The position numbers were made by a program, and so were the translations under genes. Below are positions 1 to 9,167 of a stretch of 64,000 nucleotides of DNA, piece after piece. Position 1 is the first letter of the stretch, and every line of letters starts with the position of its first letter. The notes below the pieces were generated by a model, which was not told where the DNA came from, did no database searches, and saw nothing but the letters and a program-made list of their open reading frames with translations. The stretch is from Bacteroides sp. (GTDB lineage Bacteria; Bacteroidota; Bacteroidia; Bacteroidales; Bacteroidaceae): the NCBI GenBank assembly GCA_022648295.1, contig JALCME010000022.1, forward strand, positions 1 to 64,000, written 5' to 3'.

Positions 1-69
1 GAACAGAGAAGTTAAGCCTTGTCACGCCGATGGTACTGCGCACAAGTGGGAGAGTAGGTAGTCGCCGTT
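1..69 (+). rRNA. rrf: 5S ribosomal RNA, 3' part
   Basis: The first ~69 bases match the 3' two thirds of a Bacteroides 5S rRNA: the GAACAGAGAAGTTAAGC helix/loop region, GCCGATGGTACTGCG, and the closing GTGGGAGAGTAGGT. About 45 bases of the 5' end lie outside the window. A strong terminator follows at once, so this is the distal end of an rRNA operon. The exact 3' end is approximate. Confidence 0.9.
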
Positions 70-78
70 TTAGTTGAA

Positions 79-114
79 GATCCCCTGATATCGAAGGATG
101 TCGGGGGATCTTTT
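79..114 (+). terminator. Terminator of the rRNA operon
   Basis: GATCCCC (79-85) pairs with GGGGATC (104-110), with further pairing inside, and TTTT follows. It lies just after the 5S rRNA, as expected for a rho-independent stop of the rRNA transcript. Confidence 0.8.
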
Positions 115-188
115 CGTTTTATCCCTTGAATTGAAAAAAGTATAAAAAAAGCACTTATTCTTTACGTAAGTGCTTAATTTTAATTTTG

Positions 189-262
189 TGATTCGGAAGA
201 GATTCGAACTCTTGACCCACAGCTTAGAAGGCTGTTGCTCTATCCAACTGAGCTACCGAACC
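189..262 (-). tRNA. tRNA-Arg (anticodon TCT)
   Basis: The reverse complement folds as a full cloverleaf. The acceptor GGTTCGG pairs with CCGAATC, the D arm contains AGCTCAGTTGGATAGAGC, the anticodon stem is ACAGC/GCTGT around loop CTTCTAA (anticodon TCT, reads AGA), and the T arm holds GTTCGAATC. The discriminator is A and no CCA is encoded, which is normal for Bacteroides. It faces the 5S gene. Confidence 0.95.
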
Positions 263-460
263 ATCCTTGAATTCTGGGGCAAAGGTACGCTTTTTATTAT
301 GAAGCTACAAATATTTTTAGCTAAATCTTCTCTTGAAATAAGCTGATAATTTTAGTTAATCGGGCTCTTCTTATTGATAGATGGAGCATGCTTTGATACT
401 ATGTTCATTACTTTATTATTTGTTACATCTATTCTAAAAATCCCAAAAAAAGCAAAAAGC

Positions 461-492
461 TTTTGCTTGTATGCCTAGGTATATTAACTTTG
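461..492 (+). promoter_or_regulatory. Bacteroides-type promoter for the TPR gene
   Basis: A -33 TTTTG (461-465) and a -7 TAACTTTG (485-492) are 19 bases apart, the usual Bacteroides spacing. The next gene starts at 523. Confidence 0.65.
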
Positions 493-522
493 GAATATAA
501 ACTACTAAAAATTTAAAGAGAT

Positions 523-1263
523 ATGAAGAAATTTATTTTATTCTTAGCGCTTTGTAGTGCAGTAACTAATTTTTTTGGGCAAAATGCTGATCCTAGTCAA
601 TTGATGAAAGATGGGAATAATGCGCTTAATGCAAAAAACTATCAAGTAGCATTCACTAAGTATAGTAAGTATTTAACTCAAACAAATTTTCAGGATTCAG
701 TAACTGCTTATAATTGTGGTGTGTGTGCTGATAAAATTAAAAAGCCAGCGGAAGCTGCAAAATATTTTGATGTTGCTATTCAGAAAAAGTATAATTTGGC
801 AAATGCCTATATCGGCAAGGCATCTGCATTACGTGACCTGAAAAAGGATGATGATTACATTGCTACTCTTAAAGAAGGAATGGCTGCTGTCTCAAATAAT
901 TCTACACTTGAAAAATTATATGCTATTTATTATCTGAAAAAAGGAATTAGTGAACAAAAGGCTGGCAAAATAGAGGGTGCAGAGGAAAACTATAATAAAG
1001 TTTTAGATGTATCAAGTAAGAAATGGAAAACAGATGCTCTTTATAGTTTGGGCGTATTATTTTATAATCATGGTGCTAATACGCTAAAGGCTGCAATACC
1101 ATTGGCTAGCTCTGATCAAACCAAATATACTGCTGAAAAAGAAAAAGCTAATGCTGATTTTAAAAAGGCAAAAGACTATCTTGAACAAGCTTTGCAATTA
1201 TCTCCAAACAGAGCCGCTGCTAAAACTATCTTAACTCAAGTGGAAGATCAGATGAAGAAATAG
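523..1263 (+). CDS. Exported tetratricopeptide-repeat protein
   Basis: The protein (246 aa) begins with a signal peptide (K-K, then a hydrophobic run to about residue 19, cleavage near FFGQ). The rest is helical repeats typical of TPRs: an A/Y/G pattern at about residues 25-60, 62-95, 96-130, 138-180 and a last one near 215-240 (YLEQALQLSPNRAAAKT). TPR proteins act as protein-binding scaffolds, so a periplasmic or outer-membrane-linked role is likely; the partner is unknown. The gene stands alone, with its own promoter upstream and a perfect terminator hairpin downstream. No catalytic motif is visible. Confidence 0.85.
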   Translation: MKKFILFLALCSAVTNFFGQNADPSQLMKDGNNALNAKNYQVAFTKYSKYLTQTNFQDSVTAYNCGVCADKIKKPAEAAKYFDVAIQKKYNLANAYIGKASALRDLKKDDDYIATLKEGMAAVSNNSTLEKLYAIYYLKKGISEQKAGKIEGAEENYNKVLDVSSKKWKTDALYSLGVLFYNHGANTLKAAIPLASSDQTKYTAEKEKANADFKKAKDYLEQALQLSPNRAAAKTILTQVEDQMKK

Positions 1264-1322
1264 TTTTTCTATTATCTAATAGATCACAGCAATATTTAAT
1301 TTATTAAAAGGAATTGAATACT

Positions 1323-1369
1323 AAAATTCAAGGGATTAAACCCATTATAAGTTTAATCCCTTGAATTTT
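1323..1369. terminator. Bidirectional terminator, 19-bp perfect stem
   Basis: AAAATTCAAGGGATTAAAC (1323-1341) is exactly complementary to 1351-1369, with a 9-base loop. The arms start with A-runs and end with T-runs, so it can serve both the TPR gene (+) and the branching-enzyme gene (-), which converge here. Confidence 0.85.
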
Positions 1370-1473
1370 ATTTGAAATGTGATGATATAAGAAAGTATTT
1401 ATAGTTTGTTACTGAACAGACTTTGCTCTCTATGCTGCTATGCGCTTTTAATATAATATTGCTCTGCTAGTAA

Positions 1474-3483
1474 TTAATTTGTTTTTCTTAATACCACTCC
1501 GGTACGTGCAGGAATATATAATTTCAGCCATTCCTTCTTCTCTTTTTTATAGAGTTCATCAGAAATAGTGAAATGCTTCACTTTATCATCTGTTAATCCA
1601 TATCCGCCATAAATAGGATTATCTGTATTCAATATTGTTTCGTAAGTACCTGGAGTAACAAGAAATCCATAATCAGTAAATGATTTTTTAGGATTGAAGT
1701 TGAATACAAAAATATAGTCTTTACGCATATATACCAATACTTGATCACTGTCATTATGCCATATTTCCTGAATATCTGTATTCTGAAAATCATTTATACC
1801 TTTTATTAGTTTTAGCATGTCTGCATCAAAATCACCCATGTAATGGTAAGTTAATTTCTCATTATCAACTAAGTCCCATTGTCGTCGCGCATATTTATAT
1901 GACCATCCATTACCTTCACGGGGAAAGTCAATCCATTCAGGATGTCCAAATTCATTCCCCATAAAGTTAAGATATCCTCCATTGATAGTTGTTGCAGTTA
2001 GTAGGCGAATCATTTTGTGTAATGCAATTCCGCGGTGCACAATATAGCTTTCATCTCCTTTCTGCATGTGCCAATACATATCAGCGTCTATTAGTCTGAA
2101 AATAATTGTTTTATCACCAACTAATGCTTGATCATGACTCTCAGTATATGATATAGTTTTTTCATCCTTACGGCGATTCGTCACTTCCCAAAACATGCTG
2201 GATGGTTTCCAATCTTCATCAATGTGATCGGTTATCGTTTTTATCCAAAAGTCAGGTATATTCATTGCCATTCGGTAATCAAATCCATAACCGCCATCTT
2301 CTATTTTAGTTGCGAGTCCAGGCATACCTGACACTTCTTCTGCTATTGTAATGGCTTTGGGATTGACTTCATGCACCAATTTATTAGCTAATGTTAAGTA
2401 ACAAATGGCATTATCATCTTGATGTCCGTTGTAATAGTCACTATAATCAGAAAAGTTCTCACCCAATCCGTGGCTATAATAAAGCATAGAAGTGACTCCG
2501 TCAAAACGGAAGCCATCTAATTGATATTCTTCAAGCCAATATTTGCAATTAGATAGGAGAAAGTGCATTACTTCATTCTTTCCGTAGTCAAAGCATAATG
2601 AATCCCATGCCGGATGTTCATGACGAGGACCTGGGTAAAAATATTGGTTGGGATCTCCTGCAAAATTACCTAATCCTTCGATTTCATTTTTTATGGCATG
2701 AGAATGTACAATATCCATGATGACTGAAATACCTAGTCCGTGGGCTGTATCAATCAATTCTTTTAGTTCATCGGGTGTACCATAGCGAGAAGAGGCTGCA
2801 AAGAAATTAGAAACATGATATCCAAAACTTCCGTAATAAGGATGTTCTTGAAGAGCCATAAATTGGATGCAATTATAACCTGCTTTTACGATTCGTGGGA
2901 GTGTCTTTTCACGGAACTCTTTATAAGATCCAACTTTCTCTTCTTGTTGTGCCATCCCTATATGGCATTCGTAAATCAATAAAGGAGTTGTTGTAGGTTC
3001 AAAAGCTTTTCTTTTCATTTTGTATGGATTTTGAGGTGTCCATACCTGTGCACTGAATATTCTAGTTTTTTCGTCTTGCACAACCCGTGTTGCCCATGCT
3101 GGAATACGTTCGCCACAACCACTCTCCCAATGGATCATGAGCTTGTATAAATCGCCATGTTTCAGAGCATTATCAGGGAGAGTAATCTCCCAATTGCCAT
3201 TATTAAGACGGTTCAGGCTATATTCTTTTTTTTCGGTCCAGTCATTGAATGTTCCAACAAGATATATTTCTGTTGCATTAGGAGCCCATTCGCGGAAGAT
3301 CCAGCCTTTAGATGTGCGATGTAAACCAAAATATAAGTATCCAGTGGCGAAATCGGATAGAGTCTGTTTCCCTTTGTTTGTTAATTCCGATTCTTTATTT
3401 AAGGCATGTTGATGCCGTCCATTTATGGCATCAGCATACGCTTCCAACCACGAATCATTTTTAATCAAATTCAATGTTTCCAT
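1474..3483 (-). CDS. glgB: 1,4-alpha-glucan branching enzyme, eukaryotic-type (GH13_8)
   Basis: It forms alpha-1,6 branches in glycogen, in the cytoplasm. The 669 residues show an N-terminal CBM48-like domain (about 50-145, with FREWAPNATEIYLVGTFNDW), a GH13 barrel (about 165-560) and a C-terminal beta domain. Likely catalytic residues are Asp328 (GFRFDG), Glu382 (AEEVSG) and Asp451 (ESHDQ). The motifs HEHPAWDS and NEFGHPEWIDFPREGNGWS are hallmarks of the animal/plant-like branching enzymes rather than the E. coli GlgB type. No signal peptide is present. It heads away from a YhcH/YiaL gene 30 bases upstream, and a GH13 amylase lies further upstream on the same strand, so these may share a glycogen role. 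No glycogen synthase is in the window. Confidence 0.93.
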   Translation of the reverse strand: METLNLIKNDSWLEAYADAINGRHQHALNKESELTNKGKQTLSDFATGYLYFGLHRTSKGWIFREWAPNATEIYLVGTFNDWTEKKEYSLNRLNNGNWEITLPDNALKHGDLYKLMIHWESGCGERIPAWATRVVQDEKTRIFSAQVWTPQNPYKMKRKAFEPTTTPLLIYECHIGMAQQEEKVGSYKEFREKTLPRIVKAGYNCIQFMALQEHPYYGSFGYHVSNFFAASSRYGTPDELKELIDTAHGLGISVIMDIVHSHAIKNEIEGLGNFAGDPNQYFYPGPRHEHPAWDSLCFDYGKNEVMHFLLSNCKYWLEEYQLDGFRFDGVTSMLYYSHGLGENFSDYSDYYNGHQDDNAICYLTLANKLVHEVNPKAITIAEEVSGMPGLATKIEDGGYGFDYRMAMNIPDFWIKTITDHIDEDWKPSSMFWEVTNRRKDEKTISYTESHDQALVGDKTIIFRLIDADMYWHMQKGDESYIVHRGIALHKMIRLLTATTINGGYLNFMGNEFGHPEWIDFPREGNGWSYKYARRQWDLVDNEKLTYHYMGDFDADMLKLIKGINDFQNTDIQEIWHNDSDQVLVYMRKDYIFVFNFNPKKSFTDYGFLVTPGTYETILNTDNPIYGGYGLTDDKVKHFTISDELYKKEKKEWLKLYIPARTGVVLRKTN

Positions 3484-3513
3484 AAAAGGATAAGTTTTGG
3501 ATGGTTTGATATA

Positions 3514-3960
3514 TTAAGCTTTTACTTTTACTATGACTTTTTTCACACCATTTGGGCTGATGCCAGGGGCATGACCGTCTTGAGGAAAGAAAATAGCAAA
3601 CATTCCCGGTTTTATCGTAATATAATCTTGAGCCATCCCTTTAAAGAATGTTATATCTTTTTCTATGCTATAAGGAGTTTCAATAAGAGTACAATCTTTA
3701 GCTGGTGTGTAACCCATTACTTCGGCCTCTGAAAGTGGTATTTGAATATCTATAAATTCCTTATGTGTTTCTAGTTTTGCCTGTTCTTTGGTTTTAGGAG
3801 TGGTCTGAGCGACATTAACGACTAAATTCTTACCGCTTAATTCAGTCTTACCTATTTCCATTGCATTCAAATTGTTTGATTTCAAAAAAGCAATAGCCCC
3901 CATAAATAATGGATTTAAAGATGCATATTTTTCTAAATTCTCTAATTTATCAACTATCAT
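3514..3960 (-). CDS. YhcH/YjgK/YiaL family protein (DUF386)
   Basis: A 148-residue cupin-like protein. It matches the YhcH/YiaL/EbgC pattern: an N-terminal MIVDKLENLEKYASLNP, a central ETHKEFIDIQIPLSEAE with the conserved His and Glu, and a C-terminal FFPQDGHAPGI and VKKVIVKVK. Relatives are linked to sugar catabolism, perhaps as isomerases or anomerases, with metal held by the His/Glu/Asp residues. It lies between a branching enzyme (30 bases downstream) and a DUF2461 gene (34 bases upstream), all on the minus strand, so co-transcription is likely. The substrate cannot be told from sequence. Confidence 0.88.
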   Translation of the reverse strand: MIVDKLENLEKYASLNPLFMGAIAFLKSNNLNAMEIGKTELSGKNLVVNVAQTTPKTKEQAKLETHKEFIDIQIPLSEAEVMGYTPAKDCTLIETPYSIEKDITFFKGMAQDYITIKPGMFAIFFPQDGHAPGISPNGVKKVIVKVKA

Positions 3961-3994
3961 TGTTCTCTATTTTTTAGTTGGTTATATAATTGGT

Positions 3995-4660
3995 TTATTC
4001 AAAATCGTCAATGGTATAATTTAAAAAATCAGCAAAGCGTTTTAATTGCTTAAAGATGTATCCCGTTTGTTCCAGAAGATCTGTTCTGATGAAGAAATCG
4101 TCTGCTTTATAACAACAACATGTATAGTCTTTACACTTTAAATATTGTATATATTCGTAATCTTTAGGGAACCCTTTAGGAGCCGTCTTTAAAAAAGTTT
4201 CACCAATTGTCGGAAAATATTGTTTGAAAGAAGGGTCTTCTACTATTTCTCTGAATTCGTCCATATTGTCATATACAGACTGCCGTACAGCTTTCAATGT
4301 TTTGTGTGGAAGACAATAACTTCCTCCGGCTAATAAACAATTTCCAGGTTGTATATGAACATAATAACCACAGTGATCGGACTTTTTCCCATGTGCATTA
4401 ATATAACCTCCAAAATGAGTTTTGTATGGAGTTTTATCTTGGGAAAAGCGTGTATCTCGATAAATACGATAAGTGCAATCTTTGGCTTCTACGTTACAAA
4501 TGCTTTCGTCGAAGAGAGAAATACGGGATATAATGCTTGATAATAAATGCTCAAATTCTTCACGGGCTTGTTCATACCGATCACGATTGGCATTAAACCA
4601 CTCACGGTTGTTATTGCCCGATAAGTCTTTTAAAAAATCGAATATAACAGGGATGTTCAT
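3995..4660 (-). CDS. DUF2461 family protein
   Basis: The 221-residue protein fits the DUF2461 (TIGR02453) family. It opens with FLKDLSGNNNREWFNANR and has the family's TYRIYRDTRFSQDKTPYKTH segment near residues 65-85, then GGYYV/AGGSY-like and GFPKDYEY segments. The family is widespread and of unknown biochemical function. There is no signal peptide or membrane segment, so it is cytoplasmic. It is probably the first gene of the three-gene minus-strand unit that ends with the branching enzyme, because a 318-base gap and a terminator precede it. Confidence 0.88.
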   Translation of the reverse strand: MNIPVIFDFLKDLSGNNNREWFNANRDRYEQAREEFEHLLSSIISRISLFDESICNVEAKDCTYRIYRDTRFSQDKTPYKTHFGGYINAHGKKSDHCGYYVHIQPGNCLLAGGSYCLPHKTLKAVRQSVYDNMDEFREIVEDPSFKQYFPTIGETFLKTAPKGFPKDYEYIQYLKCKDYTCCCYKADDFFIRTDLLEQTGYIFKQLKRFADFLNYTIDDFE

Positions 4661-4978
4661 ATCAATACTCTTCCTTATTATCTGACAAACTTACGCATTA
4701 TTTTTGTAACAAGCTACAAAGAAGCAGAAAAAAAGCATCGGCTTTACTAAACCGATGCTTTTTACACATTTATCAATTAAACAGACGCTTCTGTCTCTTT
4801 CAACGTATTTACTTATCGCAAGCAAATACACTTTCTAATTAATCTTATATCTAATACTATGAAAAACACATATAGATAACGTGTCTTTTATGAATTTGTT
4901 TACTCTGTACTATTATATTTAGCTTATATTAATATTATTGTGGTATAAAGAGTAAAAGCTTATATCTTAAAATTGATC
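4661..4978. other. Intergenic region, 318 bases
   Basis: The region holds one clear terminator (4731-4762) and AT-rich DNA that should contain the promoter of the DUF2461 operon on the minus strand. A short GTATTT/AAATAC inverted repeat lies near 4803-4829. No ORF or RNA gene is recognisable. Confidence 0.6.
4731..4762 (-). terminator. Terminator downstream of the GH13 amylase gene
   Basis: AAAAGCATCGG (4731-4741) is exactly complementary to CCGATGCTTTT (4752-4762), and the minus strand continues with a run of seven T. It lies about 215 bases beyond the amylase stop. Confidence 0.75.
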
Positions 4979-6670
4979 TTATATCTTGATTTTTAGTATT
5001 TTGCCACTATATCCTTCCAAAGCGATTTCGGTGGCTTTGTATGGCAATAAACTAATGTTTTCTATTTTTTCAGTTAATAAATCTGTGGCGGGATATCGTT
5101 CCATTGGGGGAATTTGTAGAAAATCAAAAGCATGGGAGGGTAGATTTATTGCTATATCGACTGAAATATGATCAAAATTAACAATGATAAATAATAGCTC
5201 ATTATCTAACTTTCGTAAAAAAGCGTATTGCTTGTGCTCATTAAAACGCCAGCCATTTATATTGGCATACATTAGATCGAAAAAAGAACCTTCCGAAATA
5301 GCTTTTTCTTCGTTACAAAGCTTCAATATGCGTTGATAGATAGCATACAATTGTCTTTGTTCTTCTGATAACATCTTTCCGTTAAATTGGTCTTCATTAC
5401 GCCAACGTCGTATAGTATCCACACTCCAATAATCGAATATGGAAGTACGACCATCTCTACCGCTATATCCTTCGCTGTCCATTCCCATTTCTCCATATTC
5501 CTGGCCAAAATAAATCATAATTGGATTGGTATTCATGCATGCGGAGACGATAAAGCCTGGAATTGCTTTGCGAGGGTTACCAGCAAAGAAGTCGGATGCT
5601 ATGCGTTGTTCATCATGATTCTCTAGAAAATTTAGCATTCGTTTTTCCAGTCCTCCTAATTGCTGCCACGCACGGGTAATGGCGGTAGCGGAATCGTATC
5701 CGCAAATTACATTGCGCAATGTATCATATAATCCCACTTTATCATATAAATAATCAAATTTACCTTGAAGTAAATAGTTAGAATATTGTTTAGGATCATA
5801 GACTTCAGCAATGAATATTAGATCTGGGTGCCTTGTTTTTACTTGAAGAATTGCCCATTCCCAAAACTTTACCGGTACCATTTCAGCCATATCACATCGA
5901 AAGCCATCGATATGTTTATTTGCCCAAAAAAGCAGGATTTCCAACATTTTATTCCATGTATCAGGAATGGGGTCAAAGTGATAAGTTTTGCCGTTCAGAT
6001 AATCTATGCCATAGTTCAACTTAATTGTTTCATACCAGTCATTTATGTTTGGATATGCATCAAAACGATTATTTCCGGTAGCCTTTGCCGGAAATTCCCG
6101 ATAAGGTTCTGATGCAGCACCTTTCATGTCGAACTGCCCATGTAATTCTGATTGGGGAATATAGTAGAAATTGTTATAGGGGCTGAAAGCATAATTAGGG
6201 TCATCATTTGCCCCTAGTTGAATAGTGCCATCTGGCTGTGCATCTGAATGGTATTGGCGTGCTACATGGTTAGGTACAAAATCGATAATTGCTTTTAATC
6301 CACTTCTATGAGTCCTTCGTATTAAGTCATCAAATTCTTCCATGCGTTTAGTAGGATCATTGGCTAGATCAGGATCCACATCATAATAATCTTTAATGGC
6401 GTATGGCGAACCAGCTTTTCCTTTTACTATAGCCGGATGGTCAGGACGGATATTTTTATATTTGGTTTGTGTGGCATGTTCAATGATTCCTGTATACCAG
6501 ATGTGGGTAGCTCCTAATTTTTTTATTTCTTTTAAAGCTTTGAGAGTAAAATCAGACATCTTACCGCATCCGTTTTCACTGATGTTTCCATTATTAATGC
6601 AGTGATTATTGTTATTTCCAAATAATCGGGGAAGTACTTGATATATGATTAGCTTTTTTTTGTTGTCCAT
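4979..6670 (-). CDS. Cytoplasmic alpha-amylase family protein (GH13)
   Basis: The 563 residues carry the four GH13 regions: VPNHVA near 131-137, GFRCD with nucleophile Asp260, IAEV with acid/base Glu289, and ENHD with Asp353. The barrel is followed by an all-beta C-terminal domain (about 470-563). There is no signal peptide, so it should act on internal glycogen or maltodextrin, unlike the exported SusG-type amylases. A patatin gene starts 11 bases upstream on the same strand, so the two are probably one transcript. Together with the branching enzyme downstream this points to storage-polysaccharide turnover. The exact specificity (amylase, pullulanase-like or transglycosylase) is not resolved. 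Confidence 0.9.
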   Translation of the reverse strand: MDNKKKLIIYQVLPRLFGNNNNHCINNGNISENGCGKMSDFTLKALKEIKKLGATHIWYTGIIEHATQTKYKNIRPDHPAIVKGKAGSPYAIKDYYDVDPDLANDPTKRMEEFDDLIRRTHRSGLKAIIDFVPNHVARQYHSDAQPDGTIQLGANDDPNYAFSPYNNFYYIPQSELHGQFDMKGAASEPYREFPAKATGNNRFDAYPNINDWYETIKLNYGIDYLNGKTYHFDPIPDTWNKMLEILLFWANKHIDGFRCDMAEMVPVKFWEWAILQVKTRHPDLIFIAEVYDPKQYSNYLLQGKFDYLYDKVGLYDTLRNVICGYDSATAITRAWQQLGGLEKRMLNFLENHDEQRIASDFFAGNPRKAIPGFIVSACMNTNPIMIYFGQEYGEMGMDSEGYSGRDGRTSIFDYWSVDTIRRWRNEDQFNGKMLSEEQRQLYAIYQRILKLCNEEKAISEGSFFDLMYANINGWRFNEHKQYAFLRKLDNELLFIIVNFDHISVDIAINLPSHAFDFLQIPPMERYPATDLLTEKIENISLLPYKATEIALEGYSGKILKIKI

Positions 6671-6681
6671 TTACTTCTTCT

Positions 6682-7509
6682 TTACATAACAATGTTTTCA
6701 ATTTCTTTCCATACAGTTCCTTTGTCTACTATCATTCCTTCTAATATATCATTAGCAGCTTTATAACCTTGCATGAATATTTCTTCCGCTTTCTCCAGCT
6801 CGGTATTGCTATAGCCTGCTAAATTATAAGGTTCTATTAGTAGATCCGCTTTTTCACGTTCCGGGAAAGTGTTGGCACGGAACATAAAATTGTATGAACG
6901 TAAAGCTATGCTAACTATATTCATTTTATATTTGTCCGCCATCAGAGGACTGACATTTATTGCTACTACTTTTTCACATATACGTCGGATAGTAGACACA
7001 GGTAGGTTCATAAACAATCCCCCGTCAACATAATGAGTATTTTCTATTTTAACCGGTGAAAAAAGTACGGGCATGCAACACGAAGCTGCTATTCGCTCCG
7101 CAATATCACCTTTGTGGAAGTGAACCATTCTGCCATGATCTAGATCAGTTGCTGTTACAATGAGGGGAAGTTGTAATTCTTCGAATCTTTTTGCTTTTAA
7201 GTTGCTCTTTAAGAAATCGATGAGTTCTCCTAATTCAAATAACCCGACTTTGGGAATGACTAACTTGGTTAAATCTTGAAATTTATGTCCGGCAAAATAA
7301 TCCAGCACTTTATGTGGCTCATTTCCATCAGCATAAAATACTCCGGCTAATGCACCGGCACTGACTCCCGATAGAATATCTGGCTTTATGTCATGTTCAA
7401 GCAAAGCTTGCATCACTCCTAAATGTGCAAATCCTTTAATGAAACCTCCACTTAAAGCAAATCCTACGGAATATTTTTTTACGAACCAATTGTTTGTCGA
7501 TATATCCAT
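6682..7509 (-). CDS. Patatin-like phospholipase
   Basis: A 275-residue protein of the patatin/RssA class. It has the oxyanion loop SGGFIKGFAHLG near 20-31, the nucleophile elbow GVSAG with Ser50, and the second half of the dyad in VDGG with Asp162. Such enzymes hydrolyse acyl esters of lipids. There is no signal peptide or beta-barrel domain, so it is probably cytoplasmic and loosely membrane-bound. It is the first gene of a two-gene unit with the GH13 amylase; a functional link between them is not obvious. Confidence 0.9.
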   Translation of the reverse strand: MDISTNNWFVKKYSVGFALSGGFIKGFAHLGVMQALLEHDIKPDILSGVSAGALAGVFYADGNEPHKVLDYFAGHKFQDLTKLVIPKVGLFELGELIDFLKSNLKAKRFEELQLPLIVTATDLDHGRMVHFHKGDIAERIAASCCMPVLFSPVKIENTHYVDGGLFMNLPVSTIRRICEKVVAINVSPLMADKYKMNIVSIALRSYNFMFRANTFPEREKADLLIEPYNLAGYSNTELEKAEEIFMQGYKAANDILEGMIVDKGTVWKEIENIVM

Positions 7510-7608
7510 GCAATATTATACTCAAAAAAATTAGGCACGAAATTAATGATTTTATAATGGAATGAAAGAAAAAGAGATAAAATATGCATAAGAAAAGCTA
7601 TTTTTTAT

Positions 7609-9129
7609 TTAAAAGCCAAAGTCATCGACTTTGATCTTTTCTTCTTTTTTTTCCGTAAAAGGTTTTGCTTTTTGCTGCACAGTGTTTCCTTCAATATGTA
7701 CAGCACGGAAAGGATAGGCCGGACATACATATTCGCAACCACCACAACCTACACAAATATCTGTGTTTACATGAGGAATAGTGAGCCCTTTCTTGTATGG
7801 AACCATAGAGATGGCTTGCGTTGGACAGTGCTCCGAACAAGCTCCACAATTCTTTTCACGGCGATAAACGATACAGTTTTCTTTAATGAAAACAACTTTG
7901 CCCATTTGGGTTATGTGCTTCTGTTCTTTAGTTAACGGTAATATCGCTCCGTTGGGACATATATCGCTGCAAACAGTACAATCAAAGTTACAGAAACCTT
8001 TCTCAAAAGATACGGTTGGTTGCATGATGCCCTCTATGCCATATTCCATGAGAGCCGGTTTTAAGACATGGGAAGGACATTTACTGACACATAGATGGCA
8101 CGAAGTACAGTGTGATAGGAAATGTTCTCTACTGACAGAACCGGGAGGTGTTATCGGATTGTGCCGTTTATCACTTTTCATTCCATTTGCACTTGCTGCT
8201 ACAGCTTTGGCTTTAGCCATTAGATTAGGTACGGCAGTAGTGGTAGCTATACCAGCAATTAAAAATTGTCTTCGAGATTCGTCGGATGTTTGTCTTTGTT
8301 TTGTCTTTCTTAAAGGCATAGTGAAGCTAAGTGCATGCTGCCGGCAATCATCCAGACAATCGAAGCAATTGATGCAACGACTGTAGTCAATCTTTTGCTC
8401 AAGGTTGTTGATGCAGGAGGCTTTGCATTTGGTAGAACAAACGCCACAATGATTACATGCTTCTGTGTCAATTCGTATTTTAAATAATGAAAATCGGCTG
8501 AGAAAACCAAGTATAGTTCCCACAGGACATAGGGTATTGCACCAAATCCTACCATACTTCCAAGCCAGGAATCCAATAAGTAAGAAAGTGCAGATACCTA
8601 TAACGAACGAAGGGACACTGAGTAAGGCTACGTTTACACGGTAGAAACTATAGTTACCCATGGAAGAAAATATGTTGGCTAAAAGATTGTTTCCTGACAG
8701 ATAAATGGGTTTAAATACGTTCACCATCATTCTCCCAAATGCACTATAAGGATCGAGCAATGCTATAACAACTGTAAGTCCGCTAAAGAAAGCAAGGACA
8801 CATAATATAACTATTCCCCATCTTACCAGAGTTCGGGGTGGAGAGTAGTGAAAGTGCCTTTTCTTTCCTTTCCGCTTTTTAGCAAACCAATTAATGATAT
8901 CTTGAAAGATTCCCATTGGACAAATAACAGAACAATAAATTCGCCCCAATAATAATGTTAGAATTATTAATGATGCGAGAATAATCAGGCTGGAAGAAAG
9001 TAGCGCGGGAACGAATTGTATCTTTGATAAGTAATAATGTGCATTCCCCGTTTCCGTGAAATCCAAGAAACAAAAGGTTATCAGTGCGAAAATAATGATA
9101 GCTAAACAAATGCGTGCCTTTTTCAACAT
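7609..9129 (-). CDS. Membrane-bound polyferredoxin, NapH/NosR-like (4Fe-4S)
   Basis: The 506-residue protein has about five membrane helices in its first half (about 5-22, 40-62, 95-125, 150-185 and 175-192). Two CxxxCP motifs typical of NapH/NosR-type proteins (CSVICPMG and CNTLCPVG) are interleaved with them. Ferredoxin-like clusters follow (CNHCGVCSTKC, CINCFDC). A twin-arginine-like stretch (SRRQFLIAG) comes near residue 288, then four more clusters ending in CVGCGGCEYVCP. It should pass electrons across or along the membrane to Fe-S partners. It follows the DUF362 gene by 38 bases. A paralogue with the same order lies at 42771-44264. Its electron donor and acceptor are unknown. Confidence 0.88.
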   Translation of the reverse strand: MLKKARICLAIIIFALITFCFLDFTETGNAHYYLSKIQFVPALLSSSLIILASLIILTLLLGRIYCSVICPMGIFQDIINWFAKKRKGKKRHFHYSPPRTLVRWGIVILCVLAFFSGLTVVIALLDPYSAFGRMMVNVFKPIYLSGNNLLANIFSSMGNYSFYRVNVALLSVPSFVIGICTFLLIGFLAWKYGRIWCNTLCPVGTILGFLSRFSLFKIRIDTEACNHCGVCSTKCKASCINNLEQKIDYSRCINCFDCLDDCRQHALSFTMPLRKTKQRQTSDESRRQFLIAGIATTTAVPNLMAKAKAVAASANGMKSDKRHNPITPPGSVSREHFLSHCTSCHLCVSKCPSHVLKPALMEYGIEGIMQPTVSFEKGFCNFDCTVCSDICPNGAILPLTKEQKHITQMGKVVFIKENCIVYRREKNCGACSEHCPTQAISMVPYKKGLTIPHVNTDICVGCGGCEYVCPAYPFRAVHIEGNTVQQKAKPFTEKKEEKIKVDDFGF

Positions 9130-9167
9130 AATTCTGAACTTTTTTATTGCTACGGAAACAAGAACAA

